From Aerococcaceae bacterium DSM 111176 (GTDB lineage: Bacteria; Bacillota; Bacilli; Lactobacillales; Aerococcaceae): a stretch of 64,000 bases of DNA. The notes beneath the pieces are model-generated. The model worked only from the letters and a program-made list of their open reading frames with translations. It did no database searches and had not been told where the DNA came from. Position 1 is the stretch's first letter, and each line of letters begins with the position of its first letter. The stretch lies in NCBI GenBank assembly GCA_015863215.1, contig JACBXN010000001.1, positions 124,001-188,000 on the forward strand, written 5' to 3'. Position numbers and translations under genes: made by a program. This document shows positions 32,293-41,452 of the stretch, piece by piece.

Positions 32293-32574
32293 GCATATCT
32301 GCGAGGAAAGCCGCATTCATTGTGCTGTGGGACCGTCTTACGCCCTTCGGGCTTCAGACTCGCCTAGCTATTGAATCTGTTGCTGAGAGTGTTGAGCTTT
32401 AGCGATTACAGTCTCACATGCGAAATAAAAGCATTTTTCTAATGACAGTATTTTAGAGATAAATATGATTCTTATCCTATAACAAGCCGAGCTGCTCACT
32501 ACGTTCGCACAGCTTCTAATACGCTAGTTCGTCCTTTTCACGGCACATGAATGCTGTTTTTCTCTTCGATATGC
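32293..32574. repeat. 282-bp non-coding element with imperfect terminal inverted repeats
   Basis: The left end (GCATATC at 32293, then GCATTCAT, GTGC-x-GTG) is mirrored at the right end (complement of 32525-32574 gives GCATATC, GA-rich, GCATTCAT, GTGC-x-GTG, GGAC). Inside are a GTCT-GCCC/GGGC-AGAC hairpin (32335-32359) and an AGCTG/CAGCT hairpin (32490-32514). It is richer in G+C than its flanks and has no long reading frame. MITE-like or structured RNA element. Between 32575 and 32697 only a GGATGC/GCATCC hairpin (32659-32680) is visible. Confidence 0.6.
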
Positions 32575-32697
32575 TAAGTTTGTAAAATATTTTAGATTTG
32601 TATTAAATCCAAGGTATCAGAGAAAGTACTAATTATGAGGACCAATTTATAAGTAGTGGGGATGCAAAAAAATGCATCCTTCAACTCGAATCGTCAT

Positions 32698-32736
32698 AAA
32701 AAGCCATCCACATTGTAATTTCAATGTGGATGGCTT
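32698..32736 (-). terminator. Terminator after nth
   Basis: 14-bp stem AAGCCATCCACATT/AATGTGGATGGCTT, T run on the minus strand. Confidence 0.85.
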
Positions 32737-32745
32737 ATTGATTTG

Positions 32746-33411
32746 TTATTGATTTTTTTGAATTTGTTCTTCAATTAATTTTAAACATTGGTCATGGTCA
32801 TGTTGACGAGCGACGCATTGATATCTACCAAATAGTAAAATAGAATGATGCGCTTGGAACCAAGTTTCGGGAGGTAACTTTGCTGTCATTTCTTGTTCAA
32901 TTTTTAGAACATCATTGCTCTTAGAAACTAAGTGGAATTTTTGAGTGACTCGTTTTATATGAGTATCTACTGCAAAGGCTGGAATATCAAAGGCATTAGC
33001 TAGTACAACACTAGCTGTTTTACGCCCTACTCCAGATAAAGCTTCTAAATCTTTTCGATTACTAGGAACAATGCCACCGTGTTTTTCAACTAATTGAGTG
33101 GAAAGATTTTTCAAAAATTTTGCTTTGTTACGGTAAAGTCCGATAGTTTTAATTTTATCAGCTATTTCTTCTACACTTGCTTGCATCATTAATTCTGGTG
33201 TTGGGTATGTTTCAAATAAATCAGGTGTTGCTAAATTAACCGAGACATCCGTTGCCTGGGCACTGAGGACGACCGCTACCACTAATTGGAAATGATTATC
33301 ATACATTAATTCTGTTTCCTTTTGTGGATACAATTGGATCATCGCATCAACAATCTTAATGGTATCTTCTTGATTGAATATAAATGATTCACTATTAATT
33401 TTGTCTAGCAT
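32746..33411 (-). CDS. nth: Endonuclease III (cluster-less)
   Basis: DNA glycosylase/AP lyase for oxidised pyrimidines. 221 residues; helix-hairpin-helix LEALSGVGRKTASVVLANAF with the catalytic Lys, and the catalytic Asp in FAVDTHIKRV. The classic C-terminal Cys-x6-Cys-x2-Cys-x5-Cys for a [4Fe-4S] cluster is not complete: only two cysteines remain in CVARQHDHDQC, with His and Glu at the other places. It ends a three-gene unit, 12 bases after the GNAT gene. Confidence 0.93.
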   Translation of the reverse strand: MLDKINSESFIFNQEDTIKIVDAMIQLYPQKETELMYDNHFQLVVAVVLSAQATDVSVNLATPDLFETYPTPELMMQASVEEIADKIKTIGLYRNKAKFLKNLSTQLVEKHGGIVPSNRKDLEALSGVGRKTASVVLANAFDIPAFAVDTHIKRVTQKFHLVSKSNDVLKIEQEMTAKLPPETWFQAHHSILLFGRYQCVARQHDHDQCLKLIEEQIQKNQ

Positions 33412-33423
33412 ATTGGCCTCTTT

Positions 33424-33918
33424 CTAATCATAATTAAGTGGTTTAATCATATTATACCATGTCATCCCACCATATGTAGATTGAGCAACTCCATGGTTAT
33501 CAAAACCTAAGTGATCATAATAAGAAATCAGGTGTTCTAGGCAAGTTAAAGAAATCGCACTGCGTTTGTGATGGATTGCTAATTTTTCTAAAGACTCTAA
33601 TAAGTATGTACCGATTTGATTTCCTCTAGCATCAGGATGAATCGCTAAGCTAAGTATAATTTGAACGCCCCCTGTATTCGGATTGGGACCTATATGTTCA
33701 AATAAATCGTCCGTTAAATATAAATCATCAGAGACTGGCCCAACGATATAACCAATGACTTGTTCTTCTTCGTTTCTGACAGTTAAAAAAGTATCATTGA
33801 TTATTTTAATTCGCTCTTCCATAGATGCTTTTGAGTCAGCGATTTGAGGATCAAAACTGCTTCTTTCGACTTCCATAATCGCATCTAAATCTTGAATTGT
33901 TGGGTGGGTCACTTCCAT
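33424..33918 (-). CDS. GNAT family N-acetyltransferase
   Basis: A 164-residue acetyltransferase with the acetyl-CoA loop HPDARGNQIGTYLLESLE and a preceding beta strand IILSLAI. The acceptor is unknown; small-molecule amine and protein N-terminus are both possible. Middle gene between a serine hydrolase and nth, gaps of 16 and 12 bases. Confidence 0.88.
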   Translation of the reverse strand: MEVTHPTIQDLDAIMEVERSSFDPQIADSKASMEERIKIINDTFLTVRNEEEQVIGYIVGPVSDDLYLTDDLFEHIGPNPNTGGVQIILSLAIHPDARGNQIGTYLLESLEKLAIHHKRSAISLTCLEHLISYYDHLGFDNHGVAQSTYGGMTWYNMIKPLNYD

Positions 33919-33934
33919 TGTCTAACTTCCTTTT

Positions 33935-35062
33935 CTACCGCGAGATATAATGATATCTTGTCCATTCATTAACGCGTAAGTTGAGCGTTTCTAGGAAAGA
34001 ATCACTTGTGGCAGAGTCTTCAGTTAATCCAATTAAGATATAAACTGGTTCATCATTTTCATAATAGATACCACCGTCTGTTACGACATTTTCGAAACGG
34101 CCAAATTTATTTGCCATACCGTCTTGTACATAGGCAGTAAATAATTGATTCGGTGTCGCTTGTGACATTAAATCAATTAAATAACTGTAAGAAGGGTCGG
34201 TCGCGACAGTAGAGAAAATATCCATTAGAATGGCACTGGTTAAATAATTATCTGAATAAGCCATATCTCCTACACTTGAAATATCCGTAAAATTACTTAA
34301 TGCTTGAACGTAACCATTCCAGCCACCGAAATGGTGATAAATGAGAGCCCAAGCTGAAACATTATTTGAGTACATAATTGTTTGTTGCATTAAAGAATCG
34401 AGCGTAAATTCTCCAGTCTGCCCATCTTCACCAGAAGCTGATAGTGCACGTCCATCTACAGTAATCATTGTGTCATATGAATAGACACCTTCATTAATCA
34501 GATCAATATACATGGCGACAAGTCCTACTTTATACATGCTGGCAATAATTTGGGAATAGTTTTCATTTAAATTATAAGTTGAGTCATCTAAAAAATTATA
34601 ATAAGCGACTGAGATAGTTGATGGATCAGTACCCGTTTCATCAATAACATATTGAACAACGTCATCGATCGTAGCAAGTGACTCGGGATCCTCTAGAAAA
34701 GACATATTCATCGCATCCATTAATTCTAAATCATAAATACGTGCTATTTCTGAATCTGTGTTGTCTTCTTCTACTTCTTCCTCTTCCTCACTTTCACTTG
34801 TTTGTAAGCTGTCGGTTGTCTCTTCCACTGAACTATTATCAGATGATGCGACTATCTCACTTTCATCTGTTTCATTCGTATCATTTGTTTGAGAACTGAT
34901 TGATGCCACTTCATTGTTATTCGATTCTAGGTCAGGATCTGATTGTCTATCAGGAAACAGTAGCACTGCTAGAATGAGTGCGATAATTGTTACTACGATA
35001 AAAGTAATATGGAGACGATTATTGGGTGCTTTATGAATTTCACGACGTTTTTTTTGTACCAT
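33935..35062 (-). CDS. Membrane-anchored class A beta-lactamase-like serine hydrolase
   Basis: 375 residues: short basic N-terminus, one membrane helix (HITFIVVTIIALILAVLLF), a Ser/Glu/Asp-rich linker (about 45-105), then a penicillin-recognising fold with SMYK (S-x-x-K) and SNN (S-x-N). The KTG box is replaced by a TDGG stretch, as in PF13354-type proteins that are often not true beta-lactamases. It probably acts outside the cell on wall material. Divergent from mnmE. Confidence 0.82.
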   Translation of the reverse strand: MVQKKRREIHKAPNNRLHITFIVVTIIALILAVLLFPDRQSDPDLESNNNEVASISSQTNDTNETDESEIVASSDNSSVEETTDSLQTSESEEEEEVEEDNTDSEIARIYDLELMDAMNMSFLEDPESLATIDDVVQYVIDETGTDPSTISVAYYNFLDDSTYNLNENYSQIIASMYKVGLVAMYIDLINEGVYSYDTMITVDGRALSASGEDGQTGEFTLDSLMQQTIMYSNNVSAWALIYHHFGGWNGYVQALSNFTDISSVGDMAYSDNYLTSAILMDIFSTVATDPSYSYLIDLMSQATPNQLFTAYVQDGMANKFGRFENVVTDGGIYYENDEPVYILIGLTEDSATSDSFLETLNLRVNEWTRYHYISR

Positions 35063-35170
35063 TTTTTCTGTCCTTTATATTATAATTATTAAATTCATTA
35101 GATGTATTATATATCTATGTTACAGATTTGCAATACGGATTGCTTTGAATTATTTATGAAGCATTTATGA

Positions 35171-35199
35171 TTGCAATCTAAAATTATTTTCGCTATAAT
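35171..35199 (+). promoter_or_regulatory. Promoter of mnmE
   Basis: TTGCAA (35171-35176), 17 bp, TATAAT (35194-35199); start near 35206, giving a 125-nt leader. Confidence 0.75.
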
Positions 35200-35226
35200 G
35201 CTAAACAGAATAATAATGTAGCAGTC

Positions 35227-35301
35227 AAAGTGCTAACCGTGTATTTTTATGATTAAAGTAATTTATGATTAAAGGGGCGGTTTAGGCACTTTTTTTGTGC
35301 C
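35227..35301 (+). promoter_or_regulatory. Attenuator-like leader of mnmE
   Basis: AAAGTGCTAACCG (35227-35239) pairs with CGGTTTAGGCACTTT (35278-35292) through 13 bp and two one-base bulges, ending in a T run: a terminator shape. GGCAC-T7-GTGCC (35285-35301) forms an alternative hairpin that uses the same 3' arm. Could be an attenuator or the end of a short RNA gene. Confidence 0.6.
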
Positions 35302-35330
35302 GTTAATTACAGAATAGAAAGGAGTTTATC

Positions 35331-36710
35331 ATGTATATTCAAGATACGATTGCAGCGATTTCGACTGCTTTGGGTGAAGGAGCTATTGGTATTGTTCGTT
35401 TAAGTGGGGACGAAGCGATTGAAATGACAAACCAAATGTTCAAAGGAAAAGATTTAACAAAAGTCCCAGCAAATACAATTAATTATGGTCATGTCTATGA
35501 TCCTAAGACAGGTAAAATCATTGACGAGGTGATGGTGAGTGTCATGCATGCACCAAAATCTTATACATGTGAACCAATTACTGAAATTAACTGTCATGGT
35601 GGTGTAATGGCAGTTCAGCGTATTTTAGAATTGGCGCTAGATCAAGGTGCAAGACTAGCTGAGCCGGGTGAATTTACAAAACGTGCCTTCTTAAATGGGC
35701 GAATCGATTTAAGCCAGGCTGAAGCGGTAATGGATGTCATTGAAGCGAAGACAAGTCGCGCGATGAGTGCTTCCATGTCTCAATTACAAGGTGGTTTATC
35801 TACAAAAATCACAGCACTACGCCAAGAAATGCTTGATACACTTGCACAAGTAGAAGTGACGATTGATTATCCAGAGTACGACGATGTTGAAGAGTTATCG
35901 ACGAATGAATTGAATAAAACAGCCTATTCTATTAAAGGTCAAATTGATCGTATTCTAGCTCAGGCCCAACAAGGTCGTTTATTTAGAGATGGTATTAACA
36001 CAGTGATAATTGGACGTCCGAATGTTGGAAAATCAAGTTTATTAAACATTTTAACAGGGACAGATTCAGCGATTGTAACGGATATCGAAGGGACAACGCG
36101 TGATTCAATCGAAGAGTATGTTAATGTCCGCGGTGTGCCGTTGAAATTAACCGATACAGCCGGCATTCGCCAAACAGAGGAAGTCGTTGAAAAAATCGGT
36201 GTTGAAAAGAGTCGTAAGTTAATGGATAAAGCTGATTTAATTATCCTACTATTGAATCAAGCGGAGTCATTGCGAGAGGTAGATATTGAACTCTTGGAAG
36301 CGACTAAGGATCAAAAACGAATTATCTTGATGAATAAACAGGATTTACCTACTCAAATTGAGATGGATAAACTCCTTAGTTTGGCGGATGAATCTGAACT
36401 GATTCAAACGTCTATGTTGGAAGAAGCAGGTATTGATGATTTGGAAGAACAAATTGAGCGTTTATTCTTTAGTGGTAATCTTCAAGCGGCAGAATCAAGT
36501 TATTTATTAAATACACGTCATACCCAATTATTAAAAGAAGCCATCAAATCACTCGATGAAGTGATTGATTCGACTGAAATGGGGTTACCGGTTGATTTAG
36601 TTCAAATTGACTTTGTTCATGCTTGGGATTTACTTGGTGAAATTACGGGTGAGAGTGTTCAAGATGAGTTAATTGATAAATTATTTAGCCAATTCTGTCT
36701 CGGAAAATAA
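35331..36710 (+). CDS. mnmE: tRNA modification GTPase MnmE
   Basis: With MnmG it adds the aminomethyl group to U34 of certain tRNAs. 459 residues: tetrahydrofolate-binding N-domain, helical domain, inserted GTPase (GRPNVGKSSLLN, DTAGIR, NKQD) and the conserved C-terminal FCLGK. AAAGGAG lies before ATG. In the classic block mnmE and mnmG are adjacent; here a Nudix gene lies between. Confidence 0.97.
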   Translation: MYIQDTIAAISTALGEGAIGIVRLSGDEAIEMTNQMFKGKDLTKVPANTINYGHVYDPKTGKIIDEVMVSVMHAPKSYTCEPITEINCHGGVMAVQRILELALDQGARLAEPGEFTKRAFLNGRIDLSQAEAVMDVIEAKTSRAMSASMSQLQGGLSTKITALRQEMLDTLAQVEVTIDYPEYDDVEELSTNELNKTAYSIKGQIDRILAQAQQGRLFRDGINTVIIGRPNVGKSSLLNILTGTDSAIVTDIEGTTRDSIEEYVNVRGVPLKLTDTAGIRQTEEVVEKIGVEKSRKLMDKADLIILLLNQAESLREVDIELLEATKDQKRIILMNKQDLPTQIEMDKLLSLADESELIQTSMLEEAGIDDLEEQIERLFFSGNLQAAESSYLLNTRHTQLLKEAIKSLDEVIDSTEMGLPVDLVQIDFVHAWDLLGEITGESVQDELIDKLFSQFCLGK

Positions 36711-36728
36711 TCACGAAAGGACGAAAAG

Positions 36729-37202
36729 ATGTTATCTACAATTTGTTATATTGATAATGGTTCACAGTTATTATTACTCCGACGTGATAAGAAGCCAAAT
36801 GATATTCATGAAGGTAAGTATGTGAGTGTTGGTGGTAAATTTGAACTGGGAGAGACACCTGAAGAATGTGCCATTCGTGAAATTAAAGAGGAAACAGGAT
36901 TAGATGCCAAGTCACTCGATCTAAGAGGGTTCATAACATTTCCAGATTTTCGTCATGATGGTGAAGATTGGTATAGTTTTGTTTATATTGTAAAAGATTA
37001 TGAAGGTGAATTGATCGAGGATTGTCCAGAAGGGACACTCGTTTGGGTCGATTACGATGAAGTGTTAAATATGCCGACTTGGGAAGGTGACTATATGTAT
37101 TTAAAATGGTTACAAGAAGATAAGCCCTTCTTCTCGGCAAAATTTGACTATGATTTAGAAGAAAATTTAATTGATTATTCTGTAGAATTTTATGACAAAT
37201 AG
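36729..37202 (+). CDS. Nudix hydrolase (MutT/MTH1-like)
   Basis: A 157-residue pyrophosphohydrolase. The Nudix box runs from GGKFELGETPEEC to AIREIKEETG with the metal-binding REIKEE. Length and the WEGDYMYLKWLQED segment are like oxidised-purine nucleotide hydrolases (MTH1 type), so cleansing of 8-oxo-dGTP is likely but not proven. Gaps of 18 and 15 bases to mnmE and mnmG suggest one operon. Confidence 0.9.
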   Translation: MLSTICYIDNGSQLLLLRRDKKPNDIHEGKYVSVGGKFELGETPEECAIREIKEETGLDAKSLDLRGFITFPDFRHDGEDWYSFVYIVKDYEGELIEDCPEGTLVWVDYDEVLNMPTWEGDYMYLKWLQEDKPFFSAKFDYDLEENLIDYSVEFYDK

Positions 37203-37217
37203 AAAGGATTTGGATAG

Positions 37218-39131
37218 ATGCAAACATATGAAGCTGGAAATTATGATGTTATCGTTGTAGGTGCTGGTCATGCAGGAAGTGAAGCAGCTCTTGCGAGTGC
37301 GAGACTAGGAGCGAAAACATTACTACTAACAATGAACTTAGAAATGGTTGCCTTTATGCCATGTAACCCATCAATTGGTGGGCCGGCAAAAGGTGTGGTT
37401 GTTCGTGAAATTGATGCCTTAGGTGGTCAAATGGGTATTAATATTGACGCAACTCAAATTCAAATGCGTTTATTAAACACGAGTAAAGGGCCTGCTGTTC
37501 AAGCATTACGTGCTCAAGCAGATAAACAAGCTTATGCTCAAACGATGAAACAAACTTTAGAAAATACTGAAAACTTAGATTTAGAACAAGGGATGGCAGT
37601 GAAACTTCACCTAGAAGATGGTGAAGTTAAAGGTGTTATCTCAGAAACTGGAGCACTATACCGTAGTGAGGCAGTTATTTTAACAGCAGGTACAAGTTCA
37701 CGTGGGAAAATTATTATTGGTGAATTATCTTATTCATCTGGTCCAAATAATACATTACCATCTATTCAATTATCTGAACATTTATTAGAAATGGGCATTG
37801 AATTAGCACGCTTTAAAACAGGAACACCGCCACGTGTCCATGGTGATTCAGTTAACTTTGAAGCGACTGAAGAACAACCGGGAGATACAGAGCCGATTCA
37901 TTTCTCTTACGTTTCTAAAGATGAAGATTTCAAACAAGATAATGTATCTTGCTGGTTAACACATACAAATCAAGGGACGCATGAAATTATTCAAGCGAAT
38001 TTACATCGTGCACCAATGTTTTCAGGTATGGTTGAAGGTGTCGGAGCGAGATATTGCCCTTCGATTGAAGATAAAATTGTCCGTTTCTCAGATAAACCAC
38101 GTCACCAAATTTTCATTGAACCAGAAGGTTTAAACACGAAAGAAATGTATGTTCAAGGTTTATCAACATCTCTACCTGAAGATGTTCAATTAGATGCTTT
38201 ACATAGTATACCTGGATTAGAAAATGCTAAATTAATGCGTCCAGGATATGCGATTGAATATGATGTTGTTATCCCTCATCAATTACAATTAACGCTTGAA
38301 CTGAAAGATTATCCAGGACTATTTACAGCTGGACAAATGAACGGAACTTCAGGATATGAAGAGGCAGCCGGCCAAGGTTTAATCGCTGGTATCAACGCTG
38401 CACTGAAGGTACAAGGTAAAGAACCATTTATCTTACGCCGTGATGAGGCTTATATTGGTGTAATGATCGATGACTTAGTAACTAAAGGGACGACAGAACC
38501 GTATCGTTTATTAACGTCACGTGCTGAATATCGTTTATTATTACGTCACGATAATGCGGACTTACGATTAACAGATAAAGGTCGTGAAATTGGATTAGTA
38601 GATGATGCGCGTTTTGACCACTACCAAGAAAAAGTAGCAGAAATTGACAAAGAATTGAAACGTTTATCTAAAATTCGTATAACACCAAATACAGAAGGCA
38701 TTGATGAATACTTCGAAAGAGTTAATTCAACACCTCTTAAAGATGGTATTTTAGCGAGTGACTTATTGAAACGCCCAGAAATTCGTTACCACGACTTAAT
38801 TAAGTTAGTACCTCGCGAAGTAGGACCTGTGCGCCGCGATGTGGGTGAACAAGTAGAAACTCAAATTAAATACGAAGGTTACATTAACAAAGCGAATCGT
38901 AAAGTTGAGAAAATGGCTTCAATGGAGAGTAAACAGATTCCACAAGACATTGATTGGGATAAAGTTGATAATCTAGCAACTGAAGCAAGAGACCGTCTAA
39001 AATTAATTAATCCTACAACATTAGGACAAGCAAGTCGTATCAGTGGTGTTAACCCTGCAGACATTGCAATATTATCTGTATTTTTAAGTCAACCTTATAG
39101 CCAGATTCCACGTCTTAAACAAGGTGCATAA
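37218..39131 (+). CDS. mnmG: tRNA uridine 5-carboxymethylaminomethyl modification enzyme MnmG
   Basis: FAD-dependent partner of MnmE. 637 residues; FAD Rossmann motif [31 protein letters not shown], the GTSSRGKI strand and [18 protein letters not shown]. The C-terminal helical domain that binds MnmE is complete. The start ATG has AAAGGA upstream. Confidence 0.97.
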   Translation: MQTYEAGNYDVIVVGAGHAGSEAALASARLGAKTLLLTMNLEMVAFMPCNPSIGGPAKGVVVREIDALGGQMGINIDATQIQMRLLNTSKGPAVQALRAQADKQAYAQTMKQTLENTENLDLEQGMAVKLHLEDGEVKGVISETGALYRSEAVILTAGTSSRGKIIIGELSYSSGPNNTLPSIQLSEHLLEMGIELARFKTGTPPRVHGDSVNFEATEEQPGDTEPIHFSYVSKDEDFKQDNVSCWLTHTNQGTHEIIQANLHRAPMFSGMVEGVGARYCPSIEDKIVRFSDKPRHQIFIEPEGLNTKEMYVQGLSTSLPEDVQLDALHSIPGLENAKLMRPGYAIEYDVVIPHQLQLTLELKDYPGLFTAGQMNGTSGYEEAAGQGLIAGINAALKVQGKEPFILRRDEAYIGVMIDDLVTKGTTEPYRLLTSRAEYRLLLRHDNADLRLTDKGREIGLVDDARFDHYQEKVAEIDKELKRLSKIRITPNTEGIDEYFERVNSTPLKDGILASDLLKRPEIRYHDLIKLVPREVGPVRRDVGEQVETQIKYEGYINKANRKVEKMASMESKQIPQDIDWDKVDNLATEARDRLKLINPTTLGQASRISGVNPADIAILSVFLSQPYSQIPRLKQGA

Positions 39132-39132
39132 C

Positions 39133-39171
39133 AAAAAGAACCTCAAGAAAAAATTCTTGAGGTTCTTTTTT
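39133..39171. terminator. Bidirectional terminator (mnmG / DUF438 gene)
   Basis: AAAAAGAACCTCAAGAA pairs with TTCTTGAGGTTCTTTTT between converging genes. Confidence 0.85.
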
Positions 39172-39175
39172 AACA

Positions 39176-41215
39176 TTAATTAAATGATTCCAATGCATTA
39201 TTAGCATCGCGAATAGGTGTAATATCGCGGACGATTTCTAAAACACCTTGATAGTTTAGATTGCCGTCGAATAATGGACGGTAAGCAGTATGAACAAATT
39301 CACCGGTGGATGTTTTAGTAAACCAGATAAATTCCTCTTGCTTCTCTTTATTTTCAAAGGATTTCATTAAGTCATCTACCATTGGCCATAATTTTGGCGG
39401 GTGACAAAATTCTAAATCACGATTTAATTGAGCAGGATTACGTTTGAAGAACATGTTATCTGTGTCAGTAAAATCATTATAATAGGTAAAGTAACCCTCT
39501 TTATTAACAAATGAAAATTCACCTTGCATCGAATTAAAAATGCCATTCAATTCAGGAAGAGTGAGTGCTCCACCTTTAAGTTGGATATGTTGATTATCCG
39601 AAATATTTTCTGGAGACACAACTTGTTGATTCCCTTGGTAAGTCAGCGTTACAGTCGCCCCATTAAAAATGACTTGTTGTGTTTCTAACGTGTTAGTTAC
39701 TTCGTTTGGCTGGCTAATTACCTGACTCTTCGAAATTATTTGAGCATTTGGAACAATTGGTGAAATACTACGGTCTGTTGGGCGATCAATTGCTTGTAGG
39801 TCAGAAATATCTTCATCAGACTGAATAAAACCTAAATATTCATTATCGTCACTATAAACAGGAATAAACTGCGTATAAATGGATTTTCCATAGATTTCAG
39901 TATAGAAACTGTGGATGGTATCTTCCTGTTGTTTAAATTTGAAGACCATATCCATTATTTTAAGTGCGTATTCATTGATATACACTAATCGTAAATCAAG
40001 TTCTAGGCGTTCATCTTGATAAATCGGCAACTTAATATCAGTGTCTTTCGTATTTGTATAGCGGTAAATTCCGTTTGAATCAAAGAAACGGAATTTAAAT
40101 GGCATATAATCAAACATCCATTGGATTTGATTTAAGCTGAGTTCACCATGAGTAAATGGTTTAACCATCACCGCATCATAGTCAATCGTTGTTGCATGTG
40201 CATTTGACTCAATATTGACAATTAATTGACCTGATTGAGTTGGTAAATTATATGCGTCAATTTGTGCAGGATGACTCACATTATTTGAGCGATTAACGGT
40301 TTGAACGACTGGTGCTGGTGTTTTTACTTGTTTAGGTGTCGAAATAGCTGGCTTTGTTTTGATTTGATCAAGGGTCAGGTTTTCAACCGTTCTCTCTTCG
40401 ACTTGTTTTTCTTCGGTCTGCGTTACTTGTGGTTGAACTAACCAATCAGGTACCCATTCGTCTTCTGGTGGAAGGATGGTATAGCCATAGATATTACTTT
40501 CTTGTGCAATTTGATACCAATCTTCTGAAGATAATGCTTCTAGGAGTAAATTTAATAAAATTGCTTCTTCCTTGAAAATCATTTCTTTAAATTCAAATTC
40601 AAAGGGACGGTAAGCTTCAATCACCGAAGCGACATCCGTGTCATTTGGTAATTTTTCTAGTTCCTTTAAAGCGGTATTGAATAAATCACGTATCTCGTCA
40701 TCTTTAGCCCACATCACTTTAGGGGGCGCATCATAACCATATTTCTCTAAAAATGGGAAGAAGACATTTTCTTTACGGTTATAATGTTTATCAAATTGAC
40801 CGATTAATTTATATTGATTAATCAACCCACGTAAAATACCCGGTTCCTCATTTAAATCAATGTCATCTAAGGCTTTGAAAATATTTTCAATACGCATCAT
40901 TGCGCCTTGAAGAGCCGCATTTTCATTTTTATAAACACGCACTGGGTGTCCTGGTAGATCTGCTTCAGCAGTACCCGAGTCATCTACTTTATCTTTAAAT
41001 AAATTCGCATGGACATTACATAATTCGAGAACATCTTCATAAGTAATATCATTGTCATCATTGAAGACTAACTTTTGCTCCATTAATGCAATTTCGATTG
41101 CACTGACATCACTAAATGTCTCATTGAAACGATCTTGAACAGATTCAGGAGAAGCTCCATCATGCAATTCTAGTAAGATTTCTTTTAACACTTCAACTCT
41201 ATTATCTGCAGTCAT
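39176..41215 (-). CDS. DUF438–hemerythrin–double PAS protein
   Basis: 679 residues. Order: DUF438 (about 1-85), hemerythrin-like HHE domain (about 85-235; HPVRVYKNENAAL, HYNRKENVFFPFLEKYG), a Pro/Val/Thr linker, and two related PAS units (about 330-470 and 535-675). The second PAS keeps FSFVNKEGYFTYYND, DTDNMF and CHPPKLWPMV; the first is a diverged copy without the HPPK block. Family members are proposed redox, NO or heme sensors. It has no output domain, so it likely works through partners. ATG 41215 overlaps the stop of the DUF1858 gene. Confidence 0.85.
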   Translation of the reverse strand: MTADNRVEVLKEILLELHDGASPESVQDRFNETFSDVSAIEIALMEQKLVFNDDNDITYEDVLELCNVHANLFKDKVDDSGTAEADLPGHPVRVYKNENAALQGAMMRIENIFKALDDIDLNEEPGILRGLINQYKLIGQFDKHYNRKENVFFPFLEKYGYDAPPKVMWAKDDEIRDLFNTALKELEKLPNDTDVASVIEAYRPFEFEFKEMIFKEEAILLNLLLEALSSEDWYQIAQESNIYGYTILPPEDEWVPDWLVQPQVTQTEEKQVEERTVENLTLDQIKTKPAISTPKQVKTPAPVVQTVNRSNNVSHPAQIDAYNLPTQSGQLIVNIESNAHATTIDYDAVMVKPFTHGELSLNQIQWMFDYMPFKFRFFDSNGIYRYTNTKDTDIKLPIYQDERLELDLRLVYINEYALKIMDMVFKFKQQEDTIHSFYTEIYGKSIYTQFIPVYSDDNEYLGFIQSDEDISDLQAIDRPTDRSISPIVPNAQIISKSQVISQPNEVTNTLETQQVIFNGATVTLTYQGNQQVVSPENISDNQHIQLKGGALTLPELNGIFNSMQGEFSFVNKEGYFTYYNDFTDTDNMFFKRNPAQLNRDLEFCHPPKLWPMVDDLMKSFENKEKQEEFIWFTKTSTGEFVHTAYRPLFDGNLNYQGVLEIVRDITPIRDANNALESFN

Positions 41216-41448
41216 TCTTTGACTCCTTTCACAGTGTAACCATTCCATTCCAATTCTTGGACTAACTGGCTGACGGGAATATTAATCATGTCGCATCCTT
41301 TATTGAGTGTTACCAAACGCCCTACAGATTCACGCATTGCAGGGTTCTTTAAAGGTTTAAAGCCAATATCAACGAGTAAATCTAGAATTTCAGGATTTTT
41401 CTTTAATGTATCATTCACTGGAATTGATAAATCGATTTCATTTTTCAC
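41212..41448 (-). CDS. DUF1858 protein
   Basis: A 78-residue domain related to the N-terminus of ScdA/YtfE-type proteins (LSIPVNDTLKKNPEILDLLVD, GFKPLKNPAMRESVGRLVTL). It starts at GTG 41448, nine bases after a full AGGAGG; an in-frame TTG at 41466 lies upstream of that site. Its stop overlaps the start of the DUF438 gene by 4 bases, so the two are translated together. DUF1858 and DUF438 often travel together. Confidence 0.82.
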   Translation of the reverse strand: MKNEIDLSIPVNDTLKKNPEILDLLVDIGFKPLKNPAMRESVGRLVTLNKGCDMINIPVSQLVQELEWNGYTVKGVKE

Positions 41449-41452
41449 TGTA

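Noticed and set aside
33935-35062. Antibiotic-resistance beta-lactamase
   Set aside because: SxxK and SxN are present but the KTG box and a clear Glu166 motif are not; the chromosomal setting suggests a housekeeping wall hydrolase.
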